Assembly (NCBI GenBank): GCA_024734555.1 | Contig: JANPWX010019087.1 | Coordinates: 341,320-405,319, forward strand | Origin: Trochalopteron elliotii | Lineage: Eukaryota; Chordata; Aves; Passeriformes; Leiothrichidae | Length of the DNA stretch: 64,000 nucleotides | Direction: 5' to 3' | Part shown: positions 30,903 through 38,885 of the stretch, in pieces | Layout: each line of letters begins with the position of its first letter | Numbering within the stretch: the stretch's first letter is position 1 | Notes under the pieces: generated by a model | What the model saw: only the letters and a program-made list of their open reading frames with translations | Databases searched by the model: none | What the model was told of the DNA's origin: nothing | Program-made: the position numbers and the translations under genes

Positions 30903-30961
30903 AAGAGGCACTGAGGAAAGTCAGAATTACAATTTCATATTGAGACAAGCACCTGTTTGCC

Positions 30962-32815
30962 ATGATGCTCAGCATGCTCACATGTGTCTTGTACCTATCT
31001 CTCTATATTTTTCCGCACCTGGGGTACTATCTGCCGGTCTTAATGCTCCTGCGTAGACCAGGGTATGGTACTAAAATTGCTTTATTGCTCTATTATGTCC
31101 ATGGCTTGATAAACTCCAAGGCAATGAACATCATTCAGAACATATACCCAGCTTTGTACTCCTGTTCTGGTCCAGGATGCTACATCCAGGGCCTCAATAA
31201 TCTCACCCAGCCCCTGTGGGGAGGGGTAAAGAATGATTTTTTCAAGCTTTTCAGGCATGACACAGCAGTTTTTAGAAATATTGAGTACCCTCTGGATGCC
31301 AAAAACAGCATGAAGTTATTGTTAGTCCTGCTCGGTCTCCTCTGCACAGCCCACACAATGCTCAGAATCAAAACACTACATAGTGTGATACAGCATCTTA
31401 AGGAAGAAGTAGAGGGAATGAAAAGCAAAGCAACAGCAGTAACATCTACACAGACTGCCACAAAGAAAAAGAGAGCCAAAGGCAAGGCAACAGTGTCCAC
31501 ATCTACACAGACCATCACAGAAAGAAAAAAAGTCAAAAGTGAGGCAACAGTGTCCACATCTACACAGACCATCACAGAAGGAAAAGAAGCCAAAAGTGAG
31601 GCAACGGTGTCCACATCTATGCAGTCTGTCACAGAGGAGAAAGAAACCAAAAGTGCTGTCACCATCTCCACACAAACCGTCACTGAACTGGAACAGCCTA
31701 AACCAGTAGCAGTTGCCACCACTCAGAAGAAGAAAGTAAAGAGCAAATCAGTCCGCACAGTGACTGACAAGGATGCAGCAGGACCTTCGCACCCAGCAGA
31801 AGAGACAGAGATAGAGATCATCACCCGCTCTCTATCTCTGGGTGAGCTGCGTGACCTGCGAAGGGAATTCACCCGCCAGACCAACGAGTCAATCCTGACC
31901 TGGCTGCTCCGCATCTGGGACGCTGCAGCCAATGACACCATTCTAGATGGAATTGAGGCCAGACAACTGGGATCGCTGTCCCGAGATGTAGTCATTGACC
32001 AGAGAATTGGAAAAACCCAAGAACCTCTCAGTCTCTAGCAGCGACTGCTAACAAGTGTGAAAGACAGATACCTTTGTAAAGAAGACCTCCAAGTACACCA
32101 AAGAAAATAAAGCACAATTGAACAAGGTATCCGATGCCTGAGGGAATTGGCCGTGCTAGAGATCATTTTTTCAGAAGACAAGAGATTTCCTAAAAGTCCA
32201 GATAACGTCCATTGCACATCACGGATGTGGTTGAGATTTGCACGGCTTGGACCAGAGATGTACTCACAGTACCTGGCAACACTGCAATAGAGGGAAGGTG
32301 AGGACAGGGTGGGTGTCCTGACAAATAAACTAAGAATTTACGAAGACACTGTCACTGCACCAATTCATACCCATGTCTCGTCTGTAGAAACAGGACTGGC
32401 TGAGCAAGTCCAGAAGTTGATTGCAGAAAGCCATCAGAAACTGAAAGAAGAACTTAAAGAAAAAATTTACCACGTCTCACCAGAGCCGACAAGAGTCTCT
32501 GCCATTAGGAGCAGGCGCTCCCCAGCCAGGGAGAGAAAATACACACCACGAGGTAACCTCTGGTCTTTCCTTCAAGAGCATGGAAAAGACATGAAGAAGT
32601 GGGATGGAAAACCCACCTCCTCCTTAGCAGCCCGGGTACGTGAGCTGAAACGAGAAACACCTACCACAAGAAGCCCATCTAGAATCAATGTCGCTCCGGT
32701 TTCTCGTGCACAGAACCCCACACGGTACAGGAATGATGATATGACTGATCCTCTTGAAGGGACCTCAGAAACATATTTACAGAGAAAGAACAATGTATGC
32801 CATAATCAAGAATAA
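30962..32815 (+). pseudogene. gag: gag with hydrophobic N-terminus (three internal stops)
   Basis: The frame starts at ATG 30962 and runs without indels to TAA 32813. It is broken by TAG 32036, TAA 32108 and TAG 32288. Residues 1-30, 39-50 and 117-133 are hydrophobic and could span a membrane. A short amphipathic stretch (about 135-155), five 19-residue repeats rich in STQT (about 157-246), a basic linker and a capsid-like helical domain follow (from about 291, beginning SLSLGELRDLRR). A coiled coil lies after the third stop (about 32390-32480) and a basic C-terminus ends the frame. No CCHC zinc knuckle is present. The provirus at 60494 has the same order, with recognisable similarity around the last hydrophobic segment and strong similarity in the capsid, so this is Gag and not a chance frame. 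The stops at 32036 and 32108 correspond to TGG in that relative. Confidence 0.85.
31430..31705 (+). repeat. Five 57-bp tandem repeats inside gag
   Basis: Units start at 31430, 31487, 31544, 31601 and 31658, the last one shortened. Each encodes about 19 residues around a core like TVSTSTQTITE followed by a Lys/Glu-rich stretch. Units 2 and 3 are almost identical and the outer units are more diverged. Length is a multiple of three, so copy number can change without breaking the frame. Confidence 0.92.
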
Positions 32816-35800
32816 GGGGGCCCTGCCTCTGGCCAGGTAAAAGAAAGAGACAACCGAATCTACTGAACTGTGTGGATCCGATGGCCTGGCACATCTGACC
32901 CACAAAAATATACAGCGTTAGTTGACACTGGGGCCCAATGTACCATGATGCCATCAAGTTATGTAAGAAGAGAAGCCATTTCTATCTCTGGGGTGACAGG
33001 AGGGTCCCAAATACTGACTGTATTAAAAGCTGAAGTAAGTTTAACAGGGAATGGGTGGCAAAAACACCCCATCACGACTGGCCCAGAGGCCCCATGTATC
33101 CTCAGCATAGACTATCTCAAGAATGGATATTTCAAAGACCCAAAAAAATATCGTTGAACTTTCGAGATAGCTACAGTGGAGAAAGAAAACATCAGACAGT
33201 TGAATACTTTGCCTGGTCTCTCAGATGACCCCTCTGCTGTAAAACTGCTAAGAGTCGAAGAACAACAAGTACCAATTGCCACAGCAACAGTACACCGTCA
33301 GCAATACCGCACTGACAGAGACTCTGTGATTCCCATACATGAGATGATCCGTAAACTAGAGAGCCAAGGGGTGGTCACTAAAGCTCATTCACCTTTCAAC
33401 AGCCCTATATGGCCTGTGCATAAGTCCAGTGAAGAATGGAGACTGACAGTGGATTACCGTGGTCTGAATGAAGTCACGCCACCACTGAGCGCTGCCGTGC
33501 CAAACATGTTAGAGCTTCAGTACGAGCTAGAGTCCAAGGCAGCAAAGTGGTATGCAACCATTGATATTGCCAATGCCTTCTTCTCCATTCCTCTGGCAGC
33601 AGAGTGCAAACCCCAGTTTGCTTTCACCTGGAGGGGCGTGCAGTACACCTGGAACCAATTGCCCCAGGGGTGGAAACACAGCCCCACCATCTGCCATGGA
33701 CTGATCCAGGCTGCACTGGAGAAGGGTGAGGCTCCGAAACATCTGCAGTACATCGATGATATCATCGTATGAGAGAACACCCCAGGGGAGGTCTTCAAGA
33801 AAAGAGAGAAAATTATCCAGATTCTGCTGAAAGCTGGCTTTGCCATTAAACGAAGTAAGGTTAAGGGACCGGCTCAAGAAATCCAGTTCCTGGGAGTGAA
33901 GTGGCAAGATGGACGTCGCCAAATTCCCACAGAGATCATCAACAAGATCACTGCCATGTCTCCACCTACTAACAAAAAGGAAACGCAAGCTTTCCTAGGT
34001 GCCATAGGCTTTTGGAGGATGCACATCCCTGAGTATAGCCAGATCGTGAGCCCTCTCTACCTGGTTACCCGCAAGAAGAACAATTTCCACTGGGGCCCTG
34101 AACAGCAACAAGCCTTTGTTCAAATCAAGCATGAGATTGCTCATGCAGTAGCCCTTGGCCCAGTCAGGACAAGACCAGACGTGAGAAATGTGCTCTACTC
34201 TGCAGCCGGGAGCCATGAACTGTCCTGGAGCCTCTGGCAGAAGGCGCCTGGGAAGACTCGAGGCCGACCATTGAAATTCTGGAGCCAAAGTTACAGAAGC
34301 TCCGAAGCCAACTACACTCCCACAGAGAAGGAGATCTTGGCCGCCTACGAAAGAGTTCAAGCAGCCTCAGAAGTGATTGGCACTGAAACACAACTGCTTT
34401 TGGCACCTCGACTACCAGTGCTGGGGTGGATGTTCAAGGGAAAAGTTCCTTCCACACATCACGCCACTGACACCACATGGAGCAAATAGATTGCCCTCAT
34501 CACACAGCGCGCCCGTATTAGAAACCCAAATTGCCCTGGGATTCTGGAAGTTATAACAAACTGGCCGGAAGGTGAGACTTTTGGATTGTCGTCTGAAGAA
34601 GAAAAAAAGCAAGTAACACGTGCCGAGGAAGTCCCACCATATAATGAGTTACCAGAAGCTAAAAGACGATATGCTCTCTTCACTGATAGCTCTTGCCGAA
34701 TTGTAGGCACTAACCGGAAATAGAAAGCTGCAGTATGGAGCCCCACACGACGAGTTGCACAGGCTACCAAGAGACAAGGTGGATCGAGTCAGCTTGCAGA
34801 GCTTAAAGCTGTCCAGCTGGCTTTGGATATTGCTGAACGAGAAAAGTAGCTGAGGCTCTATCTCTACACTGACTCATGGATGGTAGCTAATGCTCTGTGG
34901 AGATGGCTGACTCGCTAGAAAAAGGCCAACTGGCAACGTAAAAGAAAACCCATCTGGGCCGCTGACATTTGGCAGGACATCGCCGCCCAAGTGGAGAAGC
35001 TAACCGTGAAGGTTCAACACGTGGACGCACACGTACCCAAGAGCCGGGCTAATGAGGAGCATCGCAACAACGAGCAGGTGGACAAAGCTGCCAAAGTGAA
35101 AATATCACAAGTAGATCTAGACTGGCAGCACAAGGAAAAATAGTTTCTAGCTCGTTGGGCCCATGATGCCTCTGGTCATCAGGGAAGAGATACAACATAC
35201 CGATGGGCCCGTGACCGAGAGGTGGACCTTACTATAGACAGCATCTCACAGGTCATCCACAACTGTAAGACCTGCGCTGCAATCAAACAAGCCAAGCGAG
35301 TGAAGCCTCTGTGGTATGGTGGACGATGGCTGAAGTACAGGTATGGGGAAGCCTGGCAAATTGACTACATCACCCTTCCCCAAACCCGCCAAAGAAAGCG
35401 CTACGTGCTGACCATGGTGGAAGCCACCACTAGATGGCTGGAAACGTACCCTGTGCCCCATGCCACTGCCCGGAACACCATTTTGAGCCTTGAAACACAA
35501 GTCCTGTGGAGACACGGCACCCCTGAGAAAATTGAGTCAGACAATAGGACCCATTTCAAGAACGGCCTTATAAACACCTGGGCTAGAGAGCATAGCATTG
35601 AATGGATATATCACATTCCTTACCACGCACCAGCTGCCGGAAAAGTTAAACGCTGCAATGGACTACTAAAGACTACCCTGAAGGCACTTGGCGGAGGGAC
35701 CTTCAAGAAGTGGGAAATGAACTTAGCCAAAGCCACCTGGATAGTCAACACCCGAGGGTCTATCAATCGAGCTGGTCCTGCCCAGTCTGAACCCTTACAC

Positions 35801-36010
35801 ACAGTGGATGAAGACAAAGTCCCTGTGGTACACATAAAGAGCATTTTAGGCAAGACCGTTTGAATTAATCCCACTTCAGACAAAGGCAGACCCACCCGTG
35901 GGATTGTCTTTGCTCAAGGACCTGGATACACTTGGTGAGTAATGCAGAAAGATAGGAAAACCCGTTGTGTGCCACAGGGAGACCTAATTTTAAGTGAGAA
36001 CAGTGTGTGA
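32816..36010 (+). pseudogene. pol: pro-pol (PR-RT-RNase H-IN), ten in-frame stops
   Basis: The frame is the same as gag and has no indel. Protease keeps DTGAQ (32924). RT keeps the LPQG region and YIDD (33749-33760). RNase H keeps TDSS, AELKA, YTDSW and a distal Asp. Integrase shows an H-X4-H and CKTC zinc site, then Asp 35363 and Asp 35540. The catalytic Glu expected 35 residues later is Lys (35648). Stops are at 32864, 33155, 33770, 34487, 34721, 34847, 34916, 35141, 35861 and 35936, all fitting TGG to TAG or TGA; the final TGA at 36008 is probably the natural end. The homologous codon of the stop at 32864 is TGG in the provirus at 60494. With the gag stops the element cannot make its own enzymes. 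Confidence 0.9.
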
Positions 36011-36085
36011 AGTTTCATTCTCTATGTATATATGTATATCTCTGTAAGAATGTATTTTTTTGAGTATGATGTAGATGGTAATAGA
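36011..36085 (+). other. Short non-coding region between pol and the PPT
   Basis: Only about 75 bases of AT-rich sequence separate the end of pol from the polypurine tract. There is thus no room for an envelope or accessory gene in this element. Confidence 0.8.
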
Positions 36086-36098
36086 ATAAGGGGTGGAT
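36086..36098 (+). promoter_or_regulatory. Polypurine tract of the young provirus
   Basis: AATAAGGGGTGGA lies immediately before the 3' LTR. It is the expected plus-strand primer site, imperfect because of its T residues. Confidence 0.7.
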
Positions 36099-36100
36099 TA

Positions 36101-36651
36101 TGTCCTGGGTTGTGGTGTAGAACGTGCACGGAGTATTCTACCACCATCTTCATGAACTGTTGAAACCAATTGCTGAAGCAGCATTCTTCCAGACTCTCCC
36201 CTCCCTCTTTCTGTTAGGGTGTCTTTTGCTAAGGTGTCCTCTGCTAATGGGTCTTTTGATAACGTGTTTTCTGTTAATGGCCTGCTGATGACTTACAGAT
36301 AACTCCCACCAGGAGTTATCTCCCGTTAATGGGCCATCAAGGACCCCCCTGTATGACTCATTATCCCATTGTGAGATGCTCCACCCAGGGGGAGGAGCCA
36401 AGCATTCTCACCTGCATATAATCTGGGATCTGGGACAATACGGGGTACCTTACCCACTGGATCTACAGAGAATCAGAGCTACCAGACCTTTCTACAGGAT
36501 TGCTGCTTCCATCATCTTGCTCAGGTTGTATTCTGACTCTGTCAGGGGTCTTTCGTGTTATTGCATTTATTTTATTTCCTTTTTTTCTTTTCCTATTAAA
36601 TTGTATTTCTGACTTGGAGCCTCTCACTAGTTTTGTTTTCAAACCATCACA
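36101..36651 (+). repeat. 3' LTR of the young provirus
   Basis: This 551-bp LTR is aligned base for base with 30330-30880 without gaps and shows three transitions. It is followed directly by the TAGAT duplication. Confidence 0.95.
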
Positions 36652-36656
36652 TAGAT

Positions 36657-37748
36657 GTAGATATCCAAGTATAGAAATGAATAATTAGCAGACAAACTTC
36701 TTATCAAAATGGGACTCTATTGTTAATGGATGAGAAATGAGTGGATCAAATGGCTGCACAAAGAAAATCCAATAAGGGCTCATCTGCACCCCATCAGCTC
36801 CTGCCACAGCACTTAATTCATAGTAACTCACTCTCACCAATTATTTCATACCTACATGGATTTTCCTCCTTCTAAAGTAATTCCAGGCTTCAGCCATGCA
36901 ACTTAATTTCCAAATTAGTGGTTTCCAGGGAATGTGTTAGCAGAGTAATAGGCTGAGGAAAATGAAGCGGGGGGAAAGGGAAGCTGGGAAGCTTCTTGGA
37001 AAACAGTAGGAACATGAAATGATAGGAAATAAAGAAGAGTCTAAAATTCATATACAGTGTTCACACCTGGATGCTGAGCTTGTTCTGTAATTGTTTGTTC
37101 CAATAGCAGAACAAGAGGGAGGAGGGAGACAGAGGGACCAAAGGGAGAACACACGAGGTCTCCATGTGACCAATCTCAGCTGTTGAGGTTTCTAAATTTT
37201 ACTTTAAATACCAAGAGACCTGTGCAGGTCACAGTAATCCCTGTGAGGGAGCAAGTCAATCTGCAGGAAACACAGACAGTAATGACTGCTAACAGGGTCC
37301 TCCTCTCCAGCAGCCTCTTGAAATTTGAGTTTTCCAGGAAGCAAGGAGAGAACACCGCATTTAAGCAGAAATTTTGCAAACCAGAGTTGAGCTTTTCTGC
37401 CCTCAGAGGTTTTGCAGGAAATATTTTGTAATGCAGAATGTAACAGGTCTTGGAAGCTGCGAGTTGAAGGGTGAAGGTGGGACACAATCACTGCAAAGAG
37501 GCTTCAGGGGTTTGGGAAGTGGCTCCTCTGTGAGCCCAGTTAACACCAGAGGAGGGAAGGTCTGTGCAGTTGGGAAAAGTCCCAAAACCCTGCAGGTATT
37601 GGAAGTTGCCCTCACTGCAGGATCATGACCATTAAATCTCTGGAGAGCTTTTATTGATGTGCTCTGATGCCCCACACAGGCTTCTCAGCTTTTCTGACCC
37701 AGGTTCTGTGTGTGCAGGGCAGGCAGGGGTCCAGCTCCAGAGCACAGG
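36657..37748. other. No gene; spacer between two proviruses
   Basis: About 1.1 kb of ordinary AT-rich sequence with moderately G-rich patches near 36965-36990 and 37095-37150. No coding region or repeat is recognised. Confidence 0.5.
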
Positions 37749-37752
37749 GTGG

Positions 37753-37822
37753 TGTGAGAAATAAAATACAAGCTTCTAAATTCAGTTCAAGTGCCTTCTC
37801 AGATACTGTTTACCTTGTCCGT
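37753..37822 (+). repeat. 5' LTR remnant (first 70 bp)
   Basis: TGTGAGAAATAAAATACAAG opens both this remnant and the 3' LTR at 40711. Similarity stops at about 37822, where the sequence jumps into gag. Four mismatches occur in 70 aligned bases. A two-base GT at the breakpoint is possible microhomology. Confidence 0.85.
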
Positions 37823-38354
37823 TAACCCTGTCCTCCGTGACCCCTGCAACTAACTTAGTCCCTTCTCCCTCACCCACTTCTGTCCCTTCACCTCCTCCCA
37901 ATTGGGAGAGGAGTTTATCCATGCCTAAGTCTAGCCCCTCCTCGAGCGACCTTCAAAACCCCTATACCTCCCACTCCTAATCAAAGTGTAAGCCTCATAG
38001 AAGAGCCCTATTGTAACACCAGATCTAAGGCATCTAAGGCAGAGAGACTCTTTCCCCTGAGGGAGGTCCCTATGGGTGGAGTGGCTGGAGGGATTAGTTT
38101 TGTGAATGCTCCATTGACGGCCTCTGAGGTCCGGGGATTTAAAAAAGAGCTAGGGAACCTTGTAGAAGACCCTTTAGGTATATCCAATCAGGTAGATCAA
38201 TTCCTAGGCCCCAACATTTACACCTGGGGAGAATTAAATTCTATCCTAAACATCCTATTTAATCCAGAAGAAGTTAAAATGATCCGGACTGAGGGAATAA
38301 GAATTTGAGAAAAAGAAAATAAATTAGGGCCTCCAGGCGACCAAGTTGTAGTAT
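37823..38354 (+). pseudogene. gag: gag remnant (proline-rich region and N-terminal capsid)
   Basis: A proline/serine-rich stretch is followed from about 38051 by a capsid-like sequence beginning FPLREVPMGG, with the helical features of a gammaretroviral capsid N-terminal domain. A TGA at 38306, where the family usually has Trp (RIWE-type motif), and a nearby TAG end it. The matrix start is missing and the C-terminal capsid and nucleocapsid are deleted. No functional product is expected. Confidence 0.75.
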
Positions 38355-38591
38355 AGCACCCCATTAACTCCCAAATTTGAAGGTCCCTTCCAGGTGTTGC
38401 TTACCACCCACACCGCAGTACAGACACAGGAAAAAGGCTGGACCCATATCACCAGAATTAAAGGACCAGTACCACCTCCCGATGATAAACTGGACCCAGC
38501 AGTATCACCCACCAACTCTTCTGAGTGGGTTGCAATCCAAAGCCCCACAGACCTCAAAGTAACTTTCAAGAAACAGCTGAAGGCCAGTTGA
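38355..38591 (+). pseudogene. pol: Integrase C-terminal remnant (pol)
   Basis: From about 38361 to the TGA at 38589, the frame has the C-terminal SH3-like part of a gammaretroviral integrase: a KFEGPFQVLLTT core and a GWTHITRIK element. The rest of pol is deleted and the upstream junction joins it to gag. In full-length relatives env begins near or overlapping this end; here env starts about 300 bases later. Confidence 0.78.
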
Positions 38592-38604
38592 AAAACATCA
38601 TAGA

Positions 38605-38715
38605 CTGAAAACTGCTATCTATTACTGACTGTTATTAGTTGTTATTACTGTTGTGTTAATAATTGTTGTTAGTAACTATTAATGATTGTTGTAATTTGTT
38701 ACTGAAATACTAGTT
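38605..38715 (+). repeat. Low-complexity TTG/TTA-rich spacer
   Basis: About 110 bases consist almost wholly of degenerate GTT, ATT and TTA triplets with stops in all forward frames. The spacer separates the integrase remnant from the env leader. A pyrimidine-rich AG (CATCTCCTACAG, ending near 38758) lies just downstream and could serve as the env splice acceptor. Confidence 0.6.
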
Positions 38716-38885
38716 GTTGCCACAAGGGGTTAAAATAAAGGACCAGCATCTCCTACAGAGCATTACCCAAGGGGTTACTAAATTAATAAGAAGTGGGGAC
38801 AAAGAAAGGGCTCTACTATCGCTCCCAGAGAAATCCCCAGACCCAAGAGGCAAGACCGGGTGAGGCCAAAAAAAGCAGGCGAGCC

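Larger units (their letters stand above)
30330..36651 (+). mobile_element. Young, env-less class III/spuma-like provirus
   Basis: This is a complete provirus of 6322 bp with two 551-bp LTRs and a 5-bp target duplication TAGAT (30325-30329 and 36652-36656). The LTRs differ at only three sites (30458/36229, 30725/36496, 30783/36554), all transitions, about 0.5%. It is therefore recent. Between them are a tRNA-Lys1,2 primer site, gag, protease, reverse transcriptase, RNase H and integrase, all in one frame, then a polypurine tract. There is no env and no dUTPase. The RT-integrase relationship, lack of env and 5-bp duplication suggest an ERV-L/spumavirus-related lineage. It lies antisense to the presumed host gene. 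Confidence 0.93.

Noticed and set aside
31180..31722. Minus-strand frames of 180 and 99 codons
   Set aside because: They are the mirror of the 57-bp gag repeats and have no independent support.
38793..38885. Upstream extension of env by 31 codons
   Set aside because: That extension starts at GTG, which is not a normal vertebrate start. ATG 38886 has better context and precedes a signal peptide.
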